Source: Virgibacillus senegalensis (GTDB taxonomy: Bacteria; Bacillota; Bacilli; Bacillales; Amphibacillaceae). From it: a stretch of DNA of 64,000 bases. Made by a program: the position numbers and the translations under genes. Shown here in pieces: positions 9,308 through 17,962 of the stretch; position 1 is the stretch's first letter, and every line of letters starts with the position of its first letter. The notes below the pieces were generated by a model. The model was not told where the DNA came from and did no database searches. It was given only the letters and a program-made list of their open reading frames with translations. The stretch is taken from NCBI RefSeq assembly GCF_000821245.2, contig NZ_LN611424.1:388065-452064 (forward strand), given 5' to 3'.

Positions 9308-10159
9308 ATGGAAGTTTTGCAAATTGAAGACCCTACAGTGTTTTATCAACAGGCGGCATCCTTGTTGTTAGAAAAAGAGGCCTGTAACAACCTTGGTCTG
9401 GGGATACTTAACAGGCTTATAAAGAATGGAAGGGTGCAAAAATCTGCCCCGCCATATTTGGGGATGGTAAAAGAGGCAGGGAAACCAGTATACGTTTTTC
9501 TGCAAACACCGCCCCACAATTTGATTTTGCCTGATATCGAAACAAGTAGTACGGATGTAGTTGAACGTATCGCCAAACACCTTTACCAGCAGGGCATCCA
9601 AATTCCAGGGGTCGTCGGTCCTGTAGAGGAAGTGCAGGTCTTTGCTGAAAAGTGGGAGAGATTGACTGGAAACGAATCCAGGAAAGAAATGGAACAACTT
9701 ATCTATCGACTTGACGAGGTGGTTGCGACAGGGGAAGTGAGCGGTCATCTCCTTACTGCTAGTGAAGAAGATGATGAGTTGATTAAAGGATGGCTGATTG
9801 GCTATGCAAGAGAGGCAAAGGTATCGATGGATGAAGAGCGGGCTGCAGAAATGGCGCGTGATTTTATCGACTCTGGTTCTGTTTATCTATGGATGGTGAA
9901 TGACCGCCCTGTTTCGATGGCCAATCAATCAAGAAAGACCGAAAATGGCGTCACGGTCAATGCAGTGTACACACCGGACGATTACAAGCGGAATGGCTAT
10001 GCCACGGCGCTTGTCGCTGCTCTTTCCCAAAAACTCCTTGATGAGGGTAATCTGTTTTGCAGCTTGTACACGGATCAGGAAAACCCAACTTCCAATAGCA
10101 TTTATAAAAAAATTGGTTATCGGGTTGTCGGAGAGTCTGTTATGTATAGCTTTAGATAG
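9308..10159 (+). CDS. GNAT family N-acetyltransferase, two-part (283 aa)
   Basis: The C-terminal half carries the acetyl-CoA binding pattern of GNAT enzymes: VNAVYTPDDYKRNGYATAL (about residues 218-236) and then LYTDQENPTSNSIYKKIGY. The N-terminal 130 residues are a separate domain with no motif I recognise, as in the larger Bacillus GNAT proteins of about 280 residues. A single ATG follows a GGGGGA ribosome site. The acceptor substrate is unknown and neighbours give no clue. The gene is followed directly by an IS1182 scar. Confidence 0.85.
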   Translation: MEVLQIEDPTVFYQQAASLLLEKEACNNLGLGILNRLIKNGRVQKSAPPYLGMVKEAGKPVYVFLQTPPHNLILPDIETSSTDVVERIAKHLYQQGIQIPGVVGPVEEVQVFAEKWERLTGNESRKEMEQLIYRLDEVVATGEVSGHLLTASEEDDELIKGWLIGYAREAKVSMDEERAAEMARDFIDSGSVYLWMVNDRPVSMANQSRKTENGVTVNAVYTPDDYKRNGYATALVAALSQKLLDEGNLFCSLYTDQENPTSNSIYKKIGYRVVGESVMYSFR

Positions 10160-10165
10160 TCCTTG

Positions 10166-10256
10166 AGGCCACTGGAAAAACGGAAGCGCTATGATAGGCA
10201 GTACTTTAAAAAGCGATCTGTATGGAATTAAATTCTTCTACAGATTGCTTTTCGTT
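10166..10256 (-). repeat. Second IS1182-like end with the same hairpin
   Basis: GAGGCCACTGGAAAAACGGAAG and the hairpin AAAAGCGATCTGTATGGAA ... CAGATTGCTTTT match the segment at 217-312, in the same orientation. No transposase coding sequence remains here, so this is a solo end or a short non-autonomous derivative. Confidence 0.6.
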
Positions 10257-10375
10257 TCTTTTCAAAAAGTTTGTGCCCTCTGTTCCTTTATTTGTTCAAC
10301 GATCATTTGCAATGAAGAGCCGTATTGGGGATATTCCTATGGGGATCAAGTTGCGTGATTGTCCGCCGCTACAGA

Positions 10376-10478
10376 AATTTCCTACGCTTTCCGCGGGCGG
10401 GTTGGTGAGCTTCCTCGAGCTAAAGCTCTGCGGGACCTCACCGAGGCCTTTCCTCCCGCCGGAGTCTTCGGTTATTTC
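10376..10478 (-). repeat. GC-rich dispersed repeat, copy R2
   Basis: CGCTTTCCGCGGGCGG at the left and CCTCCCGCCGGAGTCTTCGG at the right are the two ends of the repeat core in reverse orientation. The bounding inverted repeat is only GAAAT/ATTTC here, weaker than in other copies. Confidence 0.7.
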
Positions 10479-11268
10479 CTCCGCTAAGTACCGTTTCCTA
10501 ATTATCAGGGAGGAAACTAGCAACGTTCTCTTGTTTCACATCGTATGGTGAAAAAAATATATTTTTAGAAAAAATAGGGAGAAATCCGAACCTCCTGTTT
10601 GTTTCGTAATACGTATAGCCAGGTGGAAGGATATCTATTCTATTCCTAGCACAAGCAGCATACAGCGGGATCAGCACGTGTCCGAAGGCCCTGTAAGAAG
10701 CGAAGTATGCTACCGCAGCGGTTGGTTAGCACTTTAGTTTATGCAGAAGGAAAGTAGTTTGAGGTTGCTGTCTGTATCTTTCGTAAACAGCCTTTTCGTT
10801 TCGTCTTTGGAGGCAGCCGGTACACGGTGCTATGTCTGGAGTCCTATCTTCTCCATGCTCTATGCCATTTTCCTACGTTCTGACTTTTTGCCGCCAGTCT
10901 CTCATTTTCTGTAAGTTAGAATATAAAAGCATTTACTATCTTAATCTAGCAAATATAAACATCTTAGAGATATAACCGGGTCATTTAGTTATACGCCACT
11001 CGATTCTATTTTTTCAGAATATTCGCTGATTGAAGAACATAAATATTAGGTATAAAGTTATATATATGCCTGTAGGCACTCCAAGCAATTCTCCGAATTT
11101 ATGCTCCATTTTTCTTTTATCCGCAGTGGAGGTGGTTCTGCTCACGTGGTATTCAGCTGAAGGTAAAAACCGCAGGATAACAGTACTTCATACTTATTAA
11201 TGAGCATCTGCTTAAGTGCACAGCAAATGCTTTTTTACTCAAGAAACTCAGGGAGGTTTAATTAGTTA
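10479..11268. other. Long non-coding stretch leading into the ectoine importer operon
   Basis: No gene is visible over about 790 nt. A possible weak promoter, TTGAAG (11030-11035), 17 nt, TAAAGT (11053-11058), would give a leader of roughly 200 nt. Near its end an imperfect hairpin AGCATcTGC / GCAaATGCT (11203-11231) is followed by TTTTTT. This is a terminator-like structure 38 nt before the ehuB start and may attenuate transcription. The remainder is AT-rich sequence in which I see nothing definite. Confidence 0.45.
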
Positions 11269-12144
11269 ATGAAAAAATACTTATCAGGTTTAGTGCTAGG
11301 GATCGTATTGATTTTTACACTGGCGGCATGCGGCTCAAGTGATAGCGATGCAAGTGGCGACGGAGGAAAATTGGCCGAGCTTAAGGAAGCAGGGAAAGTG
11401 ACCATCGGTTTTGCTAATGAAAAACCTTATGCCTATGAGGAAGATGGAGAATTGAAAGGGGAAGCTGTAGCCATTGCTAAAGAGGTATTTAAAAACCTCG
11501 GTATCGAAGAAGTAGAAGGACAGCTTGCGGATTTCAGTCAATTGATTCCAGGTTTGCAGGCAGGTAAGTTCGATGTAGCGACTGCAGGGATGGCAATCAC
11601 GCCAGAGCGTTGCGAAAACGCGGATTTCGGTGAGCCGGAAATCAAATACGGGGAAGGTCTTATCGTTGAAAAAGGCAATCCGCACAATATTAACAGCTAC
11701 AAAGACATAGCTGACAATCCAGACATCACGGTTTCTGTTATGTCGGGTGCTACGGAAATTGACTTCCTGCAGCAGGAAGGGGTAAGCGAGGATCAGATTT
11801 CTGAGGCTCCGGACATCCCGGCAACTTTCTCAGCTGTAGAGTCTGGACGTGCTCAGGCAACAACTGGTACGGAAATGACCATCAAAATGGCGCTGGAATC
11901 CTCCGACACGGATGCGCTTGAATTTGTTGAGGGCTTCGAACAGCCTGATATCGAAGGTGTACCTAGCTATGGTGCAGCAGTCTTTCATCCCGACAATGAT
12001 GATTTAAGAGAAGCTTACAACGAAGAATTACAAAAATTAAAAGATAATGGTGAAATCGCCGGCTTGATTGAACCATTTGGTTTTTCTGAGGAAAGCAATG
12101 TCATCACAGAAGACATTACGACCGAAGATCTTTGCCAAGGATAA
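11269..12144 (+). CDS. ehuB: Ectoine/hydroxyectoine ABC transporter, substrate-binding lipoprotein
   Basis: A 291-residue lipoprotein of the family-3 solute-binding type. The signal sequence ends LAAC with the lipidated cysteine at residue 21, so it sits on the outer face of the membrane. The mature part begins KEAGKVTIGFANEKPYAY, and TAGMAITPERCENADFGEP matches EhuB proteins closely. It captures ectoines, used as osmoprotectants or as nutrients. The permease and ATPase genes follow, making the identification firm as a set. A perfect 15-bp hairpin downstream separates it from ehuC. No ectoine catabolic gene is present, which favours a salt-protection role, though catabolic genes could lie elsewhere. 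Confidence 0.85.
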   Translation: MKKYLSGLVLGIVLIFTLAACGSSDSDASGDGGKLAELKEAGKVTIGFANEKPYAYEEDGELKGEAVAIAKEVFKNLGIEEVEGQLADFSQLIPGLQAGKFDVATAGMAITPERCENADFGEPEIKYGEGLIVEKGNPHNINSYKDIADNPDITVSVMSGATEIDFLQQEGVSEDQISEAPDIPATFSAVESGRAQATTGTEMTIKMALESSDTDALEFVEGFEQPDIEGVPSYGAAVFHPDNDDLREAYNEELQKLKDNGEIAGLIEPFGFSEESNVITEDITTEDLCQG

Positions 12145-12161
12145 AAGGGGATAAAATAATG

Positions 12162-12197
12162 AAAAGCAGGCCCCCTCATGTCAGGGGGCCTGCTTTT
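12162..12197 (+). promoter_or_regulatory. Perfect 15-bp intra-operon hairpin between ehuB and ehuC
   Basis: AAAAGCAGGCCCCCT (12162-12176) pairs without mismatch with 12183-12197, loop CATGTC. It ends in only four T residues, so it could be a leaky terminator or an mRNA-stabilising structure that favours the binding protein over the permeases. Confidence 0.8.
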
Positions 12198-12222
12198 CCC
12201 GGTAAAGAAAGGGTGAATCCGT

Positions 12223-12885
12223 ATTAGTGATCTTACTGAAATATTTTCCGTCTTAATAAAAGGGATCAACATAACGATAACTGTATTGATCGCTTCGGCG
12301 ATTCTATCATACTTAATCGCCTTTATTGCTGGATTTGGAAGATTATCAAATAACATCTTTTTAAGGAAATTCACCGGTTTCTATGTAGAAATTTTTCGGG
12401 GGACATCCTTGATTGTCCAGTTGTTTTGGTTTTATTATGCCTTGCCAGGATTGTTCGATATTCATCTGGCCACCGACTTTTGGGCGGCAGTGATCGCTAT
12501 CTCAATGAATTACGGGGCTTACATGTCCGAAATAGTCCGAGGTTCCATTCTTGCTGTTGCGAAAGGGCAGAGAGAAGCTGCTACGGCCTTGAATATGTCC
12601 CGGTTTCAGCGGATGCGGCTTGTCATTTTGCCGCAGGCGGTCCGGATGATGCTTCCTGAATTCGGTAACTATTTGATACAGATGTTAAAAGCCACTTCTT
12701 TGGTATCTCTGGTTGGGTTGACAGATATTCTTTATCACGGCGATATATTCAGGAGTACGAACCTGTCATTGGCTCCTACAGTATATATCATGATATTGAT
12801 TTTTTACTTCATTTTAGCGCTTCCTTTGATTTGGCTTACTCGTTGGGCAGAAAAACAATCATCGAAGGGAGTGGCTACTGAATGA
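12223..12885 (+). CDS. ehuC: Ectoine/hydroxyectoine ABC transporter permease EhuC (probable ATT start)
   Basis: A 220-residue inner-membrane permease of the polar amino acid type. The EAA loop, GQREAATALNMSRFQRMRLV, contacts the ATPase. The frame is open back to a stop at 12214-12216. It contains no ATG, GTG or TTG before TTG 12286. Starting at 12286 would delete half of the first membrane helix and leaves no ribosome site. ATT 12223 gives the expected N-terminus (ISDLTEIFSVLIKGINITIT) and lies seven bases after AAAGGGTG. I therefore choose ATT, a rare initiation codon. The end overlaps ehuD by four bases. Confidence 0.82.
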   Translation: MSDLTEIFSVLIKGINITITVLIASAILSYLIAFIAGFGRLSNNIFLRKFTGFYVEIFRGTSLIVQLFWFYYALPGLFDIHLATDFWAAVIAISMNYGAYMSEIVRGSILAVAKGQREAATALNMSRFQRMRLVILPQAVRMMLPEFGNYLIQMLKATSLVSLVGLTDILYHGDIFRSTNLSLAPTVYIMILIFYFILALPLIWLTRWAEKQSSKGVATE

Positions 12886-13592
12886 CTTGGAATTGGGATT
12901 ATGTAGTGGAATCATTTCCGGCTATCTTTCAGGGGATGTGGATTACGCTTGGATTAACCATTGCCTGTTATCTGTTTGCCATGCTGTTTGGATTTGTTTG
13001 GACGTTCGTGCGAAGAATCCCCTTACGGCCGCTCCAGGTGACAATAGCATTTATCATGGAGTTCATTCGTTCAACACCGCCGCTCGTCCAATTATTTTTC
13101 CTTTACTATGCGTGGCCGGTGGTTCCGTATGTCGGCTTGACTTTGGACCCGATTACCGTGGCGATCGTCGGTCTAGGTGTTCACTTCAGTACGTATATAG
13201 CGGAGATATACCGCTCCGGAATCGAGTCCATCGACAAGGGGCAATGGGAAGCAGCTACGGCGTTAAACTTGTCTTTAAAGGATAAATGGACAAAAATCAT
13301 TTTACCTCAAGCGATACCGCCAACCATCCCGATGCTTGGTAATTACTTGATCATCATGTTCAAAGAGGTTCCGCTGACTTCAACGATCGGTGTTGCCGGA
13401 ATGCTTCATATGGCAAACAACTTTGGCTCGAAAAACTTTGCCTATTTAGAACCATTAACCTTAGTGGCGGCATTCTTCCTGTTAATGAGTTATCCGACAG
13501 CGGTGCTTTTCCGCAAGCTTGAACAGAGGATGAATCGCCGATTTGATAAGCGGAATCCGACAGGCAAAATAGATAAAGGAGTTGTCACGTGA
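12882..13592 (+). CDS. ehuD: Ectoine/hydroxyectoine ABC transporter permease EhuD
   Basis: A 236-residue second permease of the same importer, with about five membrane segments and the EAA loop GQWEAATALNLSLKDKWTKI. The ATG overlaps the ehuC stop (ATGA), so the two are translationally coupled and probably form a heterodimeric channel. The gene also overlaps the start of the ATPase gene. N-terminus MTWNWDYVVESFPAIFQGMW is typical of EhuD. Confidence 0.85.
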   Translation: MTWNWDYVVESFPAIFQGMWITLGLTIACYLFAMLFGFVWTFVRRIPLRPLQVTIAFIMEFIRSTPPLVQLFFLYYAWPVVPYVGLTLDPITVAIVGLGVHFSTYIAEIYRSGIESIDKGQWEAATALNLSLKDKWTKIILPQAIPPTIPMLGNYLIIMFKEVPLTSTIGVAGMLHMANNFGSKNFAYLEPLTLVAAFFLLMSYPTAVLFRKLEQRMNRRFDKRNPTGKIDKGVVT

Positions 13593-14362
13593 TGGTACAA
13601 CCCATTGCAGTATACAATGATGTCCACAAATCGTTTGGTGATGTGGAAGTTTTAAAAGGTATTGATTTAGAAATTGCTCCGGCAGAAAAGGTAGCTTTAA
13701 TCGGACCGAGTGGTTCCGGGAAAACCACCATCATCCGTATGCTGATGACATTGGAACAGCCCACATCTGGCACAATCCTTGTGGATGGTCAGCACTTGTG
13801 GCATATGGAAAAGCATGGGGAGCTTGTTCCAGCCAACGAAAAGCATCTACGACAGGTTCGTGGAGATATCGGTATGGTTTTTCAACATTTCAATCTGTTT
13901 CCACACATGACCATCCTGGAAAACTGCATGGTCGCTCCAGTAAATGTGAAAGGGATCCCTAAGAAAGAAGCCAGGCAGCGCTCCGTGGAAATGTTGGAAA
14001 AAGTAGGACTCGGAGACAAGCTTGATGTTTATCCGAGCCAGCTTTCCGGTGGTCAGAAACAGCGGGTGGCAATGGCACGTGCCTTGGTAATGCGTCCGAA
14101 AATCATGCTGTTTGACGAGGTGACATCTGCACTCGATCCGGAGCTTGTAGGCGAAGTACTGGAAGTGATTCGTGATATCGCTGTGGAAGGCGAAATGGCC
14201 ATGGTACTTGTAACACATGAGATGGACTTTGCGCGTGATATTGCCGACCGGGTTGTGTTTCTGGATGAAGGCAGAATCGCTGAGCAGGGGACACCTGAGC
14301 AAGTATTGGAAAATTCGACGAGTGAACGGTTAAATTCTTTTCTCAGTCGTTTCCGCTCCTGA
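13589..14362 (+). CDS. ehuA: Ectoine/hydroxyectoine ABC transporter ATP-binding protein EhuA
   Basis: A 257-residue ABC ATPase that powers the importer. Walker A GPSGSGKTT at residues 39-47, Q-loop FQHFNLFPHMT, signature LSGGQKQR, Walker B IMLFDEVTSALDP and the switch histidine in LVTHEMDFA are all intact. The start is GTG 13589 or ATG 13592; both overlap the ehuD stop and share the AAAGGAG ribosome site. Gene order is BCDA, with the ATPase last. A strong terminator follows immediately. Confidence 0.88.
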   Translation: MMVQPIAVYNDVHKSFGDVEVLKGIDLEIAPAEKVALIGPSGSGKTTIIRMLMTLEQPTSGTILVDGQHLWHMEKHGELVPANEKHLRQVRGDIGMVFQHFNLFPHMTILENCMVAPVNVKGIPKKEARQRSVEMLEKVGLGDKLDVYPSQLSGGQKQRVAMARALVMRPKIMLFDEVTSALDPELVGEVLEVIRDIAVEGEMAMVLVTHEMDFARDIADRVVFLDEGRIAEQGTPEQVLENSTSERLNSFLSRFRS

Positions 14363-14363
14363 T

Positions 14364-14410
14364 AAAAAAGGCATGGTTCCGATCAACTGTCGGAACCATG
14401 CCCTTTTTTG
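14364..14410 (+). terminator. Rho-independent terminator of the ehu operon
   Basis: GGCATGGTTCCGA pairs perfectly with TCGGAACCATGCC (14370-14402), with A-run before and TTTTTT after. Confidence 0.9.
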
Positions 14411-14550
14411 TTGGAATTAATTGTTTACATCTTTGGTTTTCGCTGGTCGTTACAGCAATCCGTGAGATAAAAACCGAAATCATCGATCGTTAAGTCACGG
14501 GTTATGTTTAGAGTTTCGATTACCTTCCAAGAAGGGAAGGCGAGTTCCAC

Positions 14551-15660
14551 TTAAAAAATTTTCTGGTCTTCCTCAGGCTGTCTTTTCAGCCACTCATGAT
14601 AAAAGTGGGAAATGATTGTTTTTACAACCGCATAGGCAGGGATGACGAACAATAGCCCAACGAAGCCGGCAATGCTTCCTGCTGCCAAAATCAACGTAAT
14701 GATCGTCAACGGATGAAGCGATAGTACTTTGCCCATGACGTTCGGTGAAATCAGGTTACTTTCAATTTGCTGCGCAATCACCATAACTAGTATGGCCCAG
14801 ACAGCCATCATCGGGTCTTGGAAAAAGGCAACCAGTACGGCAGGGACAGCTGACAGAAACGGACCTACAAACGGAATGAAATTCATAACCAGGCCAAACA
14901 ACGCCAGTGTCAGCGAATATGGCAGGTTGATGATTAAATATCCGATATAGAGCATGATCCCGACGCAAATACTGACGATGAATTGTCCCTGGATGAAAGA
15001 GGCCAGCGTATGGTTGATGTTGTCGGCCAACCTGCGGAAGCTATCAGCTTTGCTTTTGCTTAAAAATTGTGAAATGAACGGTACAAACTTATGACCGTCT
15101 TTCAGCATAAAAAACAGGAAAAACGGAATTAGTACAAAAGCGAAAAGAAAACCGAATAACTGCCCGATAAAGTCTATCAGGAATCCTACCACGTTTTGGG
15201 CATAATCGTTTAAATTATTGGTGATATTTTCAATCGTACTGTCCATTTGGCTCGGAATCATATCTTGATTATCACGCCAATTATCTATTAACTTCTCACC
15301 GCTATCTACCATTTTCGGAATATTGTCAGTCAGTCTGGTAAATTGTTCCTGAACAATCGGCGCAATAAAGTTGGAGGTGAAGTAAATGATGCCGATAATG
15401 AGAAGGAAAACAATGATAATCGACAGGATTCTATTGATCCGCATTTGCTCAAGCCTGCGTACTAATGGCATCGTAATGTAGTAAAGCAGACCAGCGCCGA
15501 TAATCGGCACAGCAATCGAGAGCAAATACGCTCCGACCGGTGCAAAAATAAATTTTGTGATAGAAATCAAGTAGACAAGCATGAAAATCAGGATAGCTAC
15601 AATTAAACCTTGAACCCATTTCTTCTGAAAAATTGACAAGTGCGACCACAACCTTAACAA
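14551..15660 (-). CDS. AI-2E family transporter (PerM-type membrane protein)
   Basis: A 369-residue membrane protein with the family layout: two N-terminal helices, two more, a central soluble helical stretch (residues about 110-180), then a C-terminal block of four or five helices including FGLVMNFIPFVGPFLSAVPA and a final KTIISHFYHEW. Members were named for autoinducer-2 export but several act as other efflux or ion carriers, so the substrate is open. The start is uncertain. TTG 15660 begins the frame, but a TATAAT at 15676-15681 on the minus strand would leave almost no leader; TTG codons at 15651 or 15639 are alternatives. Confidence 0.85.
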   Translation of the reverse strand: MLRLWSHLSIFQKKWVQGLIVAILIFMLVYLISITKFIFAPVGAYLLSIAVPIIGAGLLYYITMPLVRRLEQMRINRILSIIIVFLLIIGIIYFTSNFIAPIVQEQFTRLTDNIPKMVDSGEKLIDNWRDNQDMIPSQMDSTIENITNNLNDYAQNVVGFLIDFIGQLFGFLFAFVLIPFFLFFMLKDGHKFVPFISQFLSKSKADSFRRLADNINHTLASFIQGQFIVSICVGIMLYIGYLIINLPYSLTLALFGLVMNFIPFVGPFLSAVPAVLVAFFQDPMMAVWAILVMVIAQQIESNLISPNVMGKVLSLHPLTIITLILAAGSIAGFVGLLFVIPAYAVVKTIISHFYHEWLKRQPEEDQKIF

Positions 15661-15984
15661 TAAAGTGTTTTCTCTATTATATAATAAATGGTTGGAAGAA
15701 GAGAGGAAACTACAAAACTTTACTAGACTTATTTAAAAAGTCTGCAAGGGAAGATAGATCCTTCCTGCCCATTATTTAACAGGTTTTCCAGAAGAAAGAG
15801 TGAATAAACCTCCTGGAAACAGGGTATGTATTTTCCGTAGATAAATAGAGGAATTCTAGGTTTTATGGTAAGCTTTCTTATAGTATAGGAACTATCGAAC
15901 ATTCTGGATGTTGAATGAGGGGATACCATTCCAGGTCCGGTTTTGTTAATTATTTGGTAATGTAACCTTGAAGGAGGATGTTTT
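15661..15984. other. Divergent intergenic region, no gene seen
   Basis: It holds a minus-strand TATAAT (15676-15681) that may serve the AI-2E family gene, and the leader of the phosphoglucomutase gene ending in AAGGAGG. I see no convincing promoter for the latter and no other structure. Confidence 0.4.
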
Positions 15985-17718
15985 ATGTCTTGGAAAACTA
16001 CATATAAGAAATGGTCTGATTTTCCTGAGCTTGATCCGGCTTTGAAAGAACAACTGGAGGAAATGCAGGGTTCAGACAAAGAGCTGGAGGATGCTTTTTA
16101 TAAGGAGTTAACCTTTGGAACTGGCGGCATGCGTGGAATGCTGGGACCAGGTACGAACCGGATGAATATTTATACGATTCGCAAGGCTGTGGAAGGGCTG
16201 GCCAACTATATAAAACACAATGTGAAGGATTATGCGGAACGCGGGGTGGCCGTGGCTTATGATTCACGCTACAAGTCGAAGGATTTTGCGGTCGAATCTG
16301 CCAGGGTACTTGGCGCGCATGGCATTAAAGCACACGTATATGAATCATTGCGTCCAACTCCAGTATTATCCTTTGCTGTCCGGCATTTACAGGCAGCAGC
16401 TGGTATCATGATTACCGCCAGCCACAATCCGCCAGAATATAACGGCTTTAAAGTGTACAACGAAGACGGAGGACAGATGCCTCCGGCAGAAGCAGCGGAA
16501 GTAATCGCCAATGTACAGAAAGTCGACAACGAGCTTGAAATCCCAGTAGCGAGTCAGGAGGAGATCGAGCAGCAGGGATTATTGAACTGGATTGGCGAAG
16601 AGGTAGATGCTGCATATCTGAAACAGTTGAAATCTATCTCACGCGTCGAGAAAGAGGAACTTCACGGCGAGGAGCCGTTGAAAATCGTGTTTACGCCGCT
16701 TCATGGAACAGCCCATGATATGGTGCTGAACGGCTTCCGACAATTGGGCTTTGATGAGATCCAAGTTGTAGAAAAACAGGCGAAGCCCGATCCGGAATTT
16801 TCCACTGTTGATTCGCCAAACCCAGAAGAACACCAGGCGTTCACATTAGCTATTCAGCAAGGGAAACAGTGGGATGCCGACATCCTTGTCGGTACTGATC
16901 CGGATGCCGACAGACTTGGCGTAGCCGTCAAAGATGGGAATGGCTCTTATCAAGTGCTCACCGGAAACCAGCTGGGTACCTTGATGCTTGATTACCTGCT
17001 TTCCCATACAAGCGAAGCGGACAAGCAAAATGGCAAACTGATTAAAACGATTGTTACCACAGAGCTCGGCAGGACGGTTGCCAAGCATTATGGAGTAGAA
17101 ACGATCGATACATTGACAGGTTTCAAATATATTGGCGAAAAAATAAAGGAATTCGAATCGACGGATGAATCCTTTTTGTTCGGCTATGAAGAAAGCTATG
17201 GCTACTTGATCGGCGATTTCGTTCGCGACAAAGACGCAGTGCAATCGACGATGATGGCCTGCGAGATGGCCAGCTATTGGAAACAACAAGGGAAAACCTT
17301 GTTGGAGGCGCTAGAGGGACTGTATGAGCAGCACGGTTTCTATTTTGAGGATATGTCCTCATTGACGCTGAAAGGTAAGGATGGCGCAGAACAAATTGCA
17401 AAGATTATGGAAGATATCAGAGAAAACCCGATGTCGGAAATCGGAGGATTGAGCGTCGTAGCGACGGAAGACTATCAAATATCGGAAAGGCGTTATGTCA
17501 AAACAGATGAAACCGAACAGATCGACCTGCCGGTTGAGAATGTCGTGAAGTACTTGCTGGATAAAGACGGCTGGGTATGTCTTCGTCCTTCCGGAACCGA
17601 ACCGAAAATCAAATGCTACTTCGGTGTTTCCAGTTCAAGCAGGGAGGAAAGTGAACAGCTCCTGGAGAAGCTGAAACAGCAAATGAGAGAACGAATCGAC
17701 TCGGTAATACAGGCTTGA
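15985..17718 (+). CDS. pgcA: Alpha-phosphoglucomutase / phospho-sugar mutase
   Basis: A 577-residue alpha-D-phosphohexomutase that interconverts glucose 6-phosphate and glucose 1-phosphate for UDP-glucose and glycolipid synthesis. The phosphoserine loop ITASHNPPEYNG, the Mg2+ loop GTDPDADRLG, the sugar-specificity loop GYEESYGYL and the phosphate-binding loop RPSGTEPKIK occur in the expected order. Length matches Bacillus PgcA. ATG follows AAGGAGG. It acts on alpha-glucose 1-phosphate and so would not by itself process the beta-anomer released by inverting GH65 phosphorylases such as the one at 34002. Confidence 0.94.
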   Translation: MSWKTTYKKWSDFPELDPALKEQLEEMQGSDKELEDAFYKELTFGTGGMRGMLGPGTNRMNIYTIRKAVEGLANYIKHNVKDYAERGVAVAYDSRYKSKDFAVESARVLGAHGIKAHVYESLRPTPVLSFAVRHLQAAAGIMITASHNPPEYNGFKVYNEDGGQMPPAEAAEVIANVQKVDNELEIPVASQEEIEQQGLLNWIGEEVDAAYLKQLKSISRVEKEELHGEEPLKIVFTPLHGTAHDMVLNGFRQLGFDEIQVVEKQAKPDPEFSTVDSPNPEEHQAFTLAIQQGKQWDADILVGTDPDADRLGVAVKDGNGSYQVLTGNQLGTLMLDYLLSHTSEADKQNGKLIKTIVTTELGRTVAKHYGVETIDTLTGFKYIGEKIKEFESTDESFLFGYEESYGYLIGDFVRDKDAVQSTMMACEMASYWKQQGKTLLEALEGLYEQHGFYFEDMSSLTLKGKDGAEQIAKIMEDIRENPMSEIGGLSVVATEDYQISERRYVKTDETEQIDLPVENVVKYLLDKDGWVCLRPSGTEPKIKCYFGVSSSSREESEQLLEKLKQQMRERIDSVIQA

Positions 17719-17809
17719 TTATATGTATAAGGCCTGCAATTCCAGGCAACGATAAACGTGTGTCCTGGGGATCGTTTCGTCATAGTCTGCCAATTTAGTG
17801 ATAAATCGG

Positions 17810-17838
17810 TTGACTTTGTGGGTGGGAATGTTTATGAT
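17810..17838 (+). promoter_or_regulatory. Sigma-A promoter of the manganese riboswitch/TerC unit
   Basis: TTGACT (17810-17815), a 17-nt spacer, TATGAT (17833-17838). The predicted start near 17845 lies just before the riboswitch. Confidence 0.75.
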
Positions 17839-17847
17839 ATAACCATC

Positions 17848-17960
17848 TAAAGGGGAGTAGCTGCACAATTTAAGTCGTCATTTCGAGAGACAATCTCCGG
17901 CTTAATTGGCAACCAACGTTGTTAGCGAGACCTTTACCACCAGGGTAAAGGTCTCTTTTT
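17848..17960 (+). ncRNA. yybP-ykoY manganese riboswitch with terminator
   Basis: AAAGGGGAGTAGC at 17849-17861 is the conserved opening of the yybP-ykoY aptamer. It is followed by the internal stems and a terminator in which GAGACCTTTACC (17927-17938) pairs with GGTAAAGGTCTC (17944-17955), then TTTTT. Binding of Mn2+ normally relieves termination. The downstream gene encodes a TerC/YkoY-type exporter, the usual partner of this riboswitch. Confidence 0.88.
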
Positions 17961-17962
17961 AT

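Noticed and set aside
11125-11160. T-box leader before ehuB (GGAGGTGGTTCTGC resembling TGGNACCGCG)
   Set aside because: The match is poor and neither the specifier stem nor the usual paired antiterminator/terminator sequence is visible.
12286-12288. TTG as start of ehuC
   Set aside because: It removes part of the first membrane helix and has no ribosome site; ATT 12223 fits better.
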